Assembly (NCBI GenBank): GCA_964634895.1
Contig: CAZWJS010000024.1
Coordinates: 1 to 21,199 of the forward strand
Origin: CG-Epi1 sp964634895
Lineage (GTDB): Archaea > Thermoplasmatota > Poseidoniia > MGIII > CG-Epi1
Length of the DNA stretch: 21,199 bases
Reading direction: 5' to 3'
Shown here: positions 14,510 through 21,073 of the stretch, one piece after another
How the letters are laid out: the number at the start of each line of letters is the position of its first letter
How positions within the stretch are numbered: position 1 is the stretch's first letter
The notes under the pieces: model-generated
Database searches by the model: none
What the model was told of the DNA's origin: nothing
The model's input: only the letters and a program-made list of their open reading frames with translations
Made by a program: the position numbers and the translations under genes

Positions 14510-15156
14510 TTTTTATCACCTTCTAATCTTTCAATAAGTTCAGCCTTTTTTCCACTGACAGGAAGACCTTTGTCCTTCAAAACACCTTTTAATTCAGCAA
14601 CAGTCATGCTGGAATAGTCATTTTCTTTTTCTTCAGTTTCTTCATCACCAGTTTTTTCTTCTTCATCAGTTTCAGTTTCTTCATTATCTTCTTCTTCAAT
14701 AGGGCCTAAAGTTTCCGTTTCATATTCATCTTCGGCAGCTTCAAAGTCGGAAACAACTTCATCAGTCCATTCAATAGACTCGTTGACGCGAGTTAGTAAT
14801 TTTCTTCTTCGAATATCCGCCCAATCAGGATTGATTATTACAACGTTAGACGGATCTATAGGCCTTTGAAGTTCAGTTCCGTCTGATTTAAAGTAAGTAA
14901 ATCCTTCAACATAAATTTTTCTGGCCTTCCTATCAACTTTAGCAACTTTTGTAGCAGATTTTGATTTTCCTTCACCTCTAACAATGAGTACACGATCACC
15001 TTTTCTTACAGACATCGCTCTTGGATACATGAATCCTCTTGCTAATTGACGTTCACGGAGGCCTCTATCAATTGGTGCAGACATTTCACGATGTCTGCGA
15101 TGATAAGGTGCAGTATATCGTGCGAGTCTCTGTTTTCGTGGTTGTGTTGAACTCAT
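14506..15156 (-). CDS. rpl24: Ribosomal protein uL24 fused to an acidic linker and a C-terminal SAP-like domain
   Basis: A 216-residue protein whose first ~125 residues are a complete archaeal uL24: QPRKQRLARYTAPYHRRH, the KOW motif SVRKGDRVLIVRGEGKSK, IYVEGFTYFKSDGTELQRPI and DPSNVVIINPD. Archaeal uL24 is usually about 120 residues. Here it continues with an acidic, probably disordered linker (133-179, mostly Glu/Asp/Thr). Residues 184-213 follow, MTVAELKGVLKDKGLPVSGK and then KAELIERLEG, the helix-turn-helix pattern of a SAP domain (T-V-x-x-L-K ... G-L-x-x-x-G-x-K-x-x-L-x-x-R-L), which usually binds nucleic acid. The frame is continuous. It starts 7 bases after uL14 with only a weak Shine-Dalgarno sequence and overlaps eS4 by ATGA. 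uL24 is certain; the SAP call is by eye but the pattern is strong. Confidence 0.93.
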   Translation of the reverse strand: MSSTQPRKQRLARYTAPYHRRHREMSAPIDRGLRERQLARGFMYPRAMSVRKGDRVLIVRGEGKSKSATKVAKVDRKARKIYVEGFTYFKSDGTELQRPIDPSNVVIINPDWADIRRRKLLTRVNESIEWTDEVVSDFEAAEDEYETETLGPIEEEDNEETETDEEEKTGDEETEEKENDYSSMTVAELKGVLKDKGLPVSGKKAELIERLEGDKK

Positions 15157-15163
15157 ATTATTC

Positions 15164-15562
15164 TCATACTATTGTTGTTGCGGCAGCAGCAATTCGCGGC
15201 CATCTCTCTGCAGCTTCTCTAGATACAGGGCCCTTGATTCCAGAACCTTTTGTTTCTCCTTGCTCATTTGTCAAAACTGCAGCATTATCTTCAAACTGAA
15301 CCATAGTTCCATCAGCTCTTCGATAAGGTCTACGACATCTAACAATAACTGCTCGCACCAGTTGGCGACGCATCTCAGGATTTCCTTTTTTCACAGAAGC
15401 TACAACCATATCACCAACTCCTGCGGCAGGCGATCTGCGGTGCACTCCTTTGTAATTTAGAACTGTAACAATTTCTACAATTTTGGCTCCACTGTTATCT
15501 ACACATTCAATTCTTGCACCCTGTGGCAATCCTCTCATTTGTCTACCTGGAATTGCTCTCAT
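15164..15562 (-). CDS. rpl14: Ribosomal protein uL14
   Basis: A 132-residue uL14, lying at the subunit interface of the large subunit. Motifs: GLPQGARIECVDNSGAKIVE (11-30), GVHRRSPAAGVGDMVVASVKKG, and VRAVIVRCRRPYRR followed by VQFEDNAAVL. The C-terminal SGIKGPVSREAAERWPRIAA is the archaeal form. Length is normal. It overlaps uS17 by ATGA (15559-15562). The 7-base gap before uL24 is one of only six true gaps in the operon. Confidence 0.96.
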   Translation of the reverse strand: MRAIPGRQMRGLPQGARIECVDNSGAKIVEIVTVLNYKGVHRRSPAAGVGDMVVASVKKGNPEMRRQLVRAVIVRCRRPYRRADGTMVQFEDNAAVLTNEQGETKGSGIKGPVSREAAERWPRIAAAATTIV

Positions 15563-15900
15563 GGATCTCTCCTTTCGATAACAACGAATGATTTTGTCTT
15601 TGATAATGGCCTACATTCCATAATAGTTACATTATCACCCTCGCCAGCTCCAACACTTGCAGGGCTGTGGGCGTTAATTTTAGATGAACTACGTGCATAA
15701 CGTTCATATTTAGAATCATATTTCATTTTTTCAATTTGAACAACAACGGTTTTCTGCGCCTTAGCTCTTAATACGGTTCCCCGTAAAATTTGGCCACGGA
15801 CAGGCAGTGAACCATAGAACGGGTCGTTAGCATCTCCATCCCAAGGATTTACCGGAGCTTCAACATCAATCCCTATATCTTTGGGTTTCTTGTCACTCAT
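15559..15900 (-). CDS. rps17: Ribosomal protein uS17
   Basis: A 113-residue archaeal uS17, an OB-fold primary binder of 16S rRNA. The archaeal N-terminal part has DIGIDVEAPVNPWDGDANDP and FYGSLPVRGQILRGTV. The OB core has KTVVVQIEKMKYDSKYERYA and then SKINAHSPASVGAGEGD. It ends MECRPLSKTKSFVVIER. It overlaps Rpp29 by ATGA (15897-15900) and uL14 by ATGA. Length and motifs are normal. Confidence 0.95.
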   Translation of the reverse strand: MSDKKPKDIGIDVEAPVNPWDGDANDPFYGSLPVRGQILRGTVLRAKAQKTVVVQIEKMKYDSKYERYARSSSKINAHSPASVGAGEGDNVTIMECRPLSKTKSFVVIERRDP

Positions 15901-16139
15901 GCTTTCACCTTTTTTATCCTGTCTTGAGGACGATACGCAATTTTGTTACCCATGATTTCTCCATTATCAAATGAAAGTGTTGCTGGGCGCTTACTAACCA
16001 TTTTTCGGTTTCCATTACAATTAATTGTAATTGTTTCACGCGTTTCATCAACAATGATTCCAGAGATTCCGCAAATACTTGGGTCAGTGTGTTCTGTAAC
16101 AGTGACTTTTTCTCCAATAAATTCAGCCCTTCCGTCCAT
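15897..16139 (-). CDS. rnp1: RNase P protein component 1 (Rpp29/Pop4)
   Basis: An 80-residue protein of the archaeal Rpp29 family, a subunit of RNase P that helps the RNA subunit cut tRNA 5' leaders. It is a small Sm-like barrel. Visible motifs are GISGIIVDETRETITINC (23-40), a central KMVSKRPATLSFDN, and the diagnostic end YRPQDRIKK. The protein is close to the minimal length for the family. Its place between SUI1 and uS17 is the conserved archaeal location. The start overlaps the aIF1 stop as TAATG (16139), and the stop overlaps uS17 by ATGA. Confidence 0.92.
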   Translation of the reverse strand: MDGRAEFIGEKVTVTEHTDPSICGISGIIVDETRETITINCNGNRKMVSKRPATLSFDNGEIMGNKIAYRPQDRIKKVKA

Positions 16140-16435
16140 TATTCAAACTCCACGGGGAATCCCATATCTGATAAAACATCCTTGACTTTCTTGGTATGAT
16201 CGCCTTGAAGCTCAATCATACCGCCTTTGGATGTTCCTCCAGTTGCACATTTAGTTTTCAATTGTTTAGCAACATCACTAATATCGACGCCTTTTCCAAG
16301 ACCATCAATAACTGTTACCAATTTACCATAGCGACGCTTTTCAACATGAACTTTAATTGATTGTTGTTCACGCACAATCTCTTCCATGGCTAATAGTTCT
16401 TTTGGAAGTCCAGTTAAAGGATCAATTTCAACCAT
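16139..16435 (-). CDS. Translation initiation factor aIF1 (SUI1 family)
   Basis: A 98-residue SUI1/eIF1 homologue, which monitors start-codon selection on the small subunit. DPLTGLPKELLAMEEIVRE leads into the SUI1 fold with KVHVEKRRYGKLVTVIDGLG, then KTKCATGGTSKGGMIELQGD, the diagnostic TGG(T)xKGG-x-I-x-L-QGDH element. The start was set at ATG 16435, with GGAGG at 16445-16449 and an 8-base overlap with the uL29 stop (ATGGTTGA). The open frame reaches a TTG at 16456, which is less likely. The stop overlaps rnp1 as TAATG. This gene between uL29 and Rpp29 is typical of archaeal S10-spc clusters. Confidence 0.93.
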   Translation of the reverse strand: MVEIDPLTGLPKELLAMEEIVREQQSIKVHVEKRRYGKLVTVIDGLGKGVDISDVAKQLKTKCATGGTSKGGMIELQGDHTKKVKDVLSDMGFPVEFE

Positions 16436-16646
16436 TATTTTCTTCCTCCAATTCAATTTCGCGCATAATTGTTGTTAATCGTGCAACTTGTTTTTTCAAA
16501 GATCGCATTCGTCCAGGAGAAGTTGGTTGTCCTCCCATAGATGCCACTCCTCTTTCATTCATTAATTCAGAACGAAGTTCTTTTAGACGAGATTCTCTCT
16601 CTTCAGGTTGCATTTCTCTTATTTCAGAAGGTTTTCTCAAACTCAT
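16428..16646 (-). CDS. rpl29: Ribosomal protein uL29
   Basis: A 72-residue, all-helical large-subunit protein at the tunnel exit, part of the docking platform for SRP and chaperones. MQPEERESRLKELRSELMNERGVA spans 12-35 as the first helix pair, and SPGRMRSLKKQVARLTTIMRE (43-63) is the conserved RxxRK-type region with the archaeal Pro-Gly-Arg turn. Length is normal. It overlaps uS3 by ATGA (16643-16646) and aIF1 by 8 bases. Confidence 0.94.
   Translation of the reverse strand: MSLRKPSEIREMQPEERESRLKELRSELMNERGVASMGGQPTSPGRMRSLKKQVARLTTIMREIELEEENNG
16445..16449 (-). promoter_or_regulatory. Shine-Dalgarno deciding the aIF1 start
   Basis: GGAGG on the minus strand, 9 bases ahead of ATG 16435, inside the uL29 coding sequence. 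It supports the 98-residue aIF1 over the frame opening at TTG 16456. Confidence 0.65.
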
Positions 16647-17398
16647 TTATCCTCACCTTCTTTTTTCTCTTCTTTTTTAATTTTCTCAGTTTTCTTTTCC
16701 ACTACCTTTTCTTCAGGCTTGGTTTCATCTTTAGTATCTTCAGTTTCCTCATCAGTTTCAGATTCCTTTTCCTCTTTAGTTTCTTCTTCAGTTTCTGGGA
16801 TTATTTTAGGAGCAACTTCGATTTCATCAGGTAATCTGGCATCGGGCTTCATAATTGCTACTTTAACTCCGATTGTACCAGGTTTTAGTTTAGCTTGAGC
16901 AAGCCCTACATCCATTAATTCCAGGGCAGTTTCACCACAGAATTTTATGTGTCCAGACAAGAATTTTTCAGTTCTATGTCTCAAACCAGTCAATTTTCCT
17001 GCAATTGTTATTTGGCATCCTCTTGCTCCAGCATCCATTATGCGCTGTAACATTGAATTTCCAGCTCTACGGTAATTCCATCCTCTTTCTAATGCGTTAG
17101 CTACTTTTGAAGCCATAATTAGTGGATTTAATGCCGAATTGTTAACTTCTCCAGCTTCAACCTGTAGATTTTCATACCCAAATTTACGTTCTAAATCATC
17201 CGTAAGTGATTGTATTTCACTTCCCTTTCTTCCAATAACTAGTCCAGGCCTTTCAGCAGCTATCCTTACGTGTGTTCCTAGAGGAGTTCTTTGGATAGAC
17301 AATCCACCAAAACCAGCTCTATCGGTTCTTTGTTGGACATAATGGTGCACTTGTACACGACGTACGTTTTCTTTCAACATCTCTTTTACAATAGTCAT
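16643..17398 (-). CDS. rps3: Ribosomal protein uS3 with long acidic/lysine-rich C-terminal tail
   Basis: A 251-residue archaeal uS3 at the mRNA entry channel. The N-terminal MLKENVRRVQVHHYVQQRTD region, the KH domain (HVRIAAERPGLVIGRKGSEI, with the GRKG loop) and the C-terminal domain (AGARGCQITIAGKLTGLRHR, KFLSGHIKFCGETALEL, KPGTIGVKVAIMKPDA) are all complete by about residue 195. Residues 201-251 are a low-complexity tail: first Glu/Asp/Thr-rich, then alternating Lys and Glu. Charged tails occur in some archaeal uS3 proteins, but this one is about a fifth of the protein and resembles the uL24 linker. It overlaps uL22 and uL29 by ATGA. Confidence 0.95.
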   Translation of the reverse strand: MTIVKEMLKENVRRVQVHHYVQQRTDRAGFGGLSIQRTPLGTHVRIAAERPGLVIGRKGSEIQSLTDDLERKFGYENLQVEAGEVNNSALNPLIMASKVANALERGWNYRRAGNSMLQRIMDAGARGCQITIAGKLTGLRHRTEKFLSGHIKFCGETALELMDVGLAQAKLKPGTIGVKVAIMKPDARLPDEIEVAPKIIPETEEETKEEKESETDEETEDTKDETKPEEKVVEKKTEKIKKEEKKEGEDK

Positions 17399-17847
17399 TT
17401 AACTTCCTCCAACACAACTTCAACATTCGCAGTTTCACGAAGCTTAGGCGTTGCACGACCACGAGCTCTTGGAAATCGCGATTCAAATGACGCACCTCTA
17501 GACGTAGCAATGTGAACAATTCTCCATTTTTCTACATCAATATGTATATTCTCACCATTATTTCCTGCAGATTCAATAACTTTTAGAATTGCAGAAGCAG
17601 TCTTTACAGGATATCTTCCAGAGGAGATTCCTTTTCCTTTTCGATGTCCTACTTTTCCATCATGGCGCTTGAAAGGAACGGCTTGTCTTTTTTCTACAAC
17701 TCTTTCTAAGTAAGATTTTGCTCTTTCAAGTTCCATGCCTTTTAATACGCGACAAACCTCTCTTGCAGCTTTAGGTGAAACATTAAGTTCATGGCCTCGA
17801 GCAGCAGCATGCACCTCAGGATCATATGGAAACGAGAAACCTTTCAT
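17395..17847 (-). CDS. rpl22: Ribosomal protein uL22
   Basis: A 150-residue archaeal uL22, whose hairpin lines the exit tunnel. Motifs: VSPKAAREVCRVLKGMELER (24-43) and YLERVVEKRQAVPFKRH, then GISSGRYPVKTASAILKVIE. The hairpin end is FPRARGRATPKLRETANVEV. Length matches the archaeal form. It starts 4 bases after uS19 with a weak GTGAT-type Shine-Dalgarno sequence and overlaps uS3 by ATGA (17395-17398). Confidence 0.95.
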   Translation of the reverse strand: MKGFSFPYDPEVHAAARGHELNVSPKAAREVCRVLKGMELERAKSYLERVVEKRQAVPFKRHDGKVGHRKGKGISSGRYPVKTASAILKVIESAGNNGENIHIDVEKWRIVHIATSRGASFESRFPRARGRATPKLRETANVEVVLEEVK

Positions 17848-17851
17848 AATA

Positions 17852-18319
17852 TCACTTTAACGGCATGAATTTAGACGACTTGGTAGCGCCGACACCAGGT
17901 CCAGTGTGTGTAGGGGATGTCCTTGTAGGAGCTAATTCTCCTAAGTACAATCCAATCATTTCAGGTAAAATTTCTAAATCTACAAATTCTCTTCCGTTAT
18001 GAACAGAGAATTTTCTTCCTACAAATTGAGGAATAATAATCATTTCACGACGATGAGTTCGTATAGTTTTATCTGGTTTATTATTAGAATCATTAATTAA
18101 TTTGGCTTGTTCTTTGCTCAGCCCTCTTTTGAAAGACCTTTTTTGTCTAGAAGGCATAATAGTTATAAATTCATCAAAACTCAATTCCTTAAGTTTGTCA
18201 ATAGTCATCCCCCGGTAGGTAAATTCTTTCTTTCTTCGTACTTGGATACCTGCCTTTCTCTTTCTCTCTCTCCTTCTTGCAGCTTTTGGTGTTGCAAGAC
18301 CCTTTGTTCTTCGAGCCAT
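17852..18319 (-). CDS. rps19: Ribosomal protein uS19
   Basis: A 155-residue archaeal uS19, in the head of the small subunit near the A and P sites. It has the longer archaeal N-terminal part (basic, then FTYRGMTIDKLKELSFDEFI) followed by MPSRQKRSFKRGLSKEQAKL. The core is IRTHRREMIIIPQFVGRKFS and then VHNGREFVDLEILPEMIGLY. It closes with LGELAPTRTSPTHTGPGVGA. The length is normal for archaea. The start overlaps uL2 as TAATG (18319), and a 4-base gap follows before uL22. Confidence 0.95.
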   Translation of the reverse strand: MARRTKGLATPKAARRRERKRKAGIQVRRKKEFTYRGMTIDKLKELSFDEFITIMPSRQKRSFKRGLSKEQAKLINDSNNKPDKTIRTHRREMIIIPQFVGRKFSVHNGREFVDLEILPEMIGLYLGELAPTRTSPTHTGPGVGATKSSKFMPLK

Positions 18320-19017
18320 TAGCGCTTACCTCCGGTACGTTTTGCAGCAATATGGCCAACCTTACGGCCAGGAGGTGCGTTTCTTGAAACAGTAGAATTG
18401 ATACCGATAGTTTGTTTTCGTCCACTACCGTGGGGATGGTCAACTGCATTCATTGCTACACCCCTAACTTTAGGCCATACCTTTGGTCTTGCCTTGTTGC
18501 GATAAAAGTTCTTACCAGCCTTAGCAATTGGTTTTTCTCTTCTTCCAGAACCCGCAACGGATCCAATAGTCGCACGACACATATTGTCTAAGGTTTTCTG
18601 AGCTTTTGAAGGCAGTCTGATAGTTGTTCTGTTTCCATGTGAAACAACAATTGCAGCTTCACCGGCCGCTCTTGCCAACTTTCCACCATCGCCAGGTTTC
18701 ATTTCTATATTGTAAATTTTTGTTCCTTCAGGAATAGAACCAAGATAGGAAGTATTACCAGTACTAATTTTAGCACCATGTCCAGTACTAATATCCTGAC
18801 CAACATGCATTCCATCGTGGGCAATCATAGTGTAGGAACCATTCTCGCCTTCTATTTTTGCCACAGGAGCAGTTCTTCCAGGATCATGCATTAATTCAAC
18901 TACCTTACCAGTAGAAGATTTCTTTCTTGGGTGACGAGCTTCACCTTTAAAACGATTATCAGCAGCCTTGTAACGGTGTCCACGTCCGCGTCTTCTAGGT
19001 ATTATTCTCTTTCCCAT
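18319..19017 (-). CDS. rpl2: Ribosomal protein uL2
   Basis: A 232-residue archaeal uL2, which shapes the peptidyl-transferase region and inter-subunit contacts. The N-terminus has GKRIIPRRRGRGHRYKAADN. The central part has VVELMHDPGRTAPVAKIEGE and GDGGKLARAAGEAAIVVSH. The essential C-terminal motif GVAMNAVDHPHGSGRKQTIG contains the conserved His. The protein closes NAPPGRKVGHIAAKRTGG. The length is normal. It starts 4 bases after uL23, and its stop overlaps uS19 as TAATG. Confidence 0.96.
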   Translation of the reverse strand: MGKRIIPRRRGRGHRYKAADNRFKGEARHPRKKSSTGKVVELMHDPGRTAPVAKIEGENGSYTMIAHDGMHVGQDISTGHGAKISTGNTSYLGSIPEGTKIYNIEMKPGDGGKLARAAGEAAIVVSHGNRTTIRLPSKAQKTLDNMCRATIGSVAGSGRREKPIAKAGKNFYRNKARPKVWPKVRGVAMNAVDHPHGSGRKQTIGINSTVSRNAPPGRKVGHIAAKRTGGKR

Positions 19018-19021
19018 ATTA

Positions 19022-19276
19022 TCACAATATTCCTAATCTGTTGCTCAAGTCCTCAGCAGAATTACCTTCTGCGAGTTTGACTATAGCTAATTTACCTTCT
19101 TTGGTAATTCGTGTATTTACTTTGCTTACTTCAACTTGGAAAAGAGATCTAATTGCTCCTTTAATATCAAGTTTAGATGCAGTTCTAGAAACGTAAAATT
19201 CTAATTTATTTTCTTCCAACATATATAACGCTCTCTCCTTAGAACGCGGACTCAAGATTATTTTGTGATCACTCAT
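19022..19276 (-). CDS. rpl23: Ribosomal protein uL23
   Basis: An 84-residue archaeal uL23 at the tunnel exit, the contact site of SRP and trigger-like factors. ILSPRSKERALYMLEENKLE (7-26) and YVSRTASKLDIKGAIRSLFQ match the family, as does VEVSKVNTRITKEGKLAIVK; the C-terminal NRLGIL is also typical. The ATG overlaps the uL4 stop by ATGA (19273-19276). Length is normal for archaea. Confidence 0.94.
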   Translation of the reverse strand: MSDHKIILSPRSKERALYMLEENKLEFYVSRTASKLDIKGAIRSLFQVEVSKVNTRITKEGKLAIVKLAEGNSAEDLSNRLGIL

Positions 19277-20061
19277 AATCTTTCTCCTAAAGCTGAAACC
19301 GCAGCTTTACTGAAAACGACTAATCTACCAGGATCTCCACCAGGTGCTAACAATTCAGTGTTAAGGTCTTTTGCGGTTGTAACATCTACTCCTGACAGAT
19401 TTCTAAATGCTCTTTCAGATCCATTATTCTCAGAAAGTACAACTAAGACAGACTTAGGAGTTCGGTATTTCCTTCCACGTCTCTTTCCTTTTCCTGCTCG
19501 AATGCCTCTTCCAGACGCAGATTTTTCAATGTCTTCTCCAATTCCCAGATTGCTAAGTAAAGATAATGCACGTTTTGTAATTGATTCACCTTCATGGTCG
19601 TTTGATAAACTCTCAATTTTATTATCTATAACGTAAGGTAAAGTAGCTTTTTTTGGAAGAACATGGCCTCTTGCACTTACATATGATTCTTGCGTCGTTG
19701 CAGCTAGAGCAGATCGAAAAGCTTTCTTTTTTTCTTTTGAATTGATTTTCAAATTCCATTCTTTTTCAGCTTTAGGAGGGTGAGCACGCCTTCCACCTAC
19801 AGTGTTTGGTGCCTCAGCACCTCGTCCCCCACCACCATTTTTACGCGGTGTACGAGCCATTCCTCTTCCTTTACCAGGCCAGGAAACAGAATGACGGAAA
19901 CCAGCACCTTTTGCTGCACCATAGGCTTGTCTGCGATTTGCACGGGCAGATCTGACAGCTCTTCGAATTAAGTCTAATCTTATTGGTTCAGCAAAAGCCT
20001 CAGGAAGAGTTGCTGAGCTCTTGGAAGCCTTTCCTTTGATAGAATAAATAGGAACTTTCAT
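19273..20061 (-). CDS. rpl4: Ribosomal protein uL4
   Basis: A 262-residue archaeal uL4, whose extended loop reaches into the exit tunnel. Visible: PIYSIKGKASKSSATLPEAF at the N-terminus, IRRAVRSARANRRQAYGAAK, and the loop GKGRGMARTPRKNGGGGRGA followed by GGRRAHPPKAE. Next is KEKKKAFRSALAATTQESYV, and the C-terminal part is VLVVLSENNGSERAFRNLSG with DVTTAKDLNTELLAPGG. The ATG at 20061 lies one base after the uL3 stop, with GGGTG at 20068-20072. A GTG three codons upstream (20070) is the alternative, but it lies inside uL3 and has a poorer binding site. Confidence 0.93.
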   Translation of the reverse strand: MKVPIYSIKGKASKSSATLPEAFAEPIRLDLIRRAVRSARANRRQAYGAAKGAGFRHSVSWPGKGRGMARTPRKNGGGGRGAEAPNTVGGRRAHPPKAEKEWNLKINSKEKKKAFRSALAATTQESYVSARGHVLPKKATLPYVIDNKIESLSNDHEGESITKRALSLLSNLGIGEDIEKSASGRGIRAGKGKRRGRKYRTPKSVLVVLSENNGSERAFRNLSGVDVTTAKDLNTELLAPGGDPGRLVVFSKAAVSALGERL

Positions 20062-20062
20062 T

Positions 20063-21073
20063 CTATACACCCTGCTGGCTCTCTTGTGAGACCATTGTTA
20101 TTTTTGGTGCGACAGTGGCACTAGCTCTTGTACCGTGGAATCTTACAGCCTTTCTAAATCTGACTAAACGTTTACTTGGCCCTGGAAGAGATCCATGTAA
20201 TAGCATGTAAGCTCCTCGGATTAATCCATAATTTAGGAAACCACCTTTTGGATTTATTTCATCAGGGTTTTCTCCAACTTTTAGTAATCTTTTGTTATAT
20301 TCAGTACGTTGATGGTATCCCGTTTGTCCAGCTTGTGGAACCGTAGATACGACATAACCTGGGCTGAAAGGTCCCAAGTTTCCAATCATTCTGCGGTGTT
20401 TTGAATTTTTATGAGTTAATAATTTTACACCCCAGCGTTTTACATGGCCTTGAAATCCATAACCTGCCGTAATTGCAATAGCATCCAACATCTCACCGTC
20501 TTGTGCGAAGTCATTCGCAGTGAATTCTTTCCCAATCATTTCCTTTGAGAATTTGATTTGTTCTTCTATAGAGCCACCTCCAACAGCCATTTCCATAATT
20601 TCAGGTTTTTTCTTAGGAATTCCAGTAACTAATTTTGGTTGAGTTTGTACAAGTAATCTAATTTCTTCAATGTCCTCTCCCTTCATTTTTTTCCATGCAG
20701 CTTTAGCATCATGTTCTTTTGGAAGAGGTAGTTTACGTTCTAATTCAGAATCCAATTTCTTGTCCCACGCTTCAGTTAGTGTCCGTAGCCCATAGGTATC
20801 TTTGATATAGCTTCGAACTCCCACAACTTTCATTGGAGGAACTTCAACAACAGTGACGGGCATTCTGACTTCTTGCCCAGCCGTAGTTGATTTTTTTCTA
20901 TAATCAACAGCCATAACATGGCTCATTCCTACTTTGTATCCAGCAAAGCCAAGAATTTTGGGTTCTTCGCCATCGACAGCAGCCCAACTAGAGATATGCG
21001 GCGTTTCAGAGCGTGCTCGCTTACGAGGGCTGAAAGCCATAGATCCACGGTTTGGTTTGTTGTGTTTTGGCAT
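20063..21073 (-). CDS. rpl3: Ribosomal protein uL3
   Basis: A 336-residue archaeal uL3, one of the first large-subunit assembly proteins. The start was set at ATG 21073, giving MPKHNKPNRGSMAFSPRKRA, the usual archaeal opening, with GGAGAG at 21082-21087. The frame is open further up to 21190, but those residues have no family match. Other motifs: GFAGYKVGMSHVMAVDYRKK, VTVVEVPPMKVVGVRSY, GHVKRWGVKLLTHKNSKHRR, NLGPFSPGYVVSTVPQAGQT and GGFLNYGLIRGAYMLLHGSL. The C-terminal part has RLVRFRKAVRFHGTRA. It is the first gene of the superoperon visible here and ends with TAG one base before uL4. Confidence 0.95.
   Translation of the reverse strand: MPKHNKPNRGSMAFSPRKRARSETPHISSWAAVDGEEPKILGFAGYKVGMSHVMAVDYRKKSTTAGQEVRMPVTVVEVPPMKVVGVRSYIKDTYGLRTLTEAWDKKLDSELERKLPLPKEHDAKAAWKKMKGEDIEEIRLLVQTQPKLVTGIPKKKPEIMEMAVGGGSIEEQIKFSKEMIGKEFTANDFAQDGEMLDAIAITAGYGFQGHVKRWGVKLLTHKNSKHRRMIGNLGPFSPGYVVSTVPQAGQTGYHQRTEYNKRLLKVGENPDEINPKGGFLNYGLIRGAYMLLHGSLPGPSKRLVRFRKAVRFHGTRASATVAPKITMVSQESQQGV

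Noticed and set aside
15039..15299. Plus-strand open frame over the uL24/uL14 junction
   Set aside because: Shadow of two certain genes on the other strand; no ribosome binding site, promoter or family features.
14663..16761. Shared 13-mer TCATCAGTTTCAG in the uL24 linker (14663-14675) and the uS3 tail (16749-16761)
   Set aside because: Both encode Glu/Thr/Asp-rich low-complexity protein with the same preferred codons, so a short identity is expected without recombination.
16541..16898. Hydrophobic Phe/Ser-rich plus-strand open frames that look like a membrane protein
   Set aside because: They are the complement of the Glu/Lys-rich uS3 tail; GAA/AAA codons read as TTC/TTT on the other strand.
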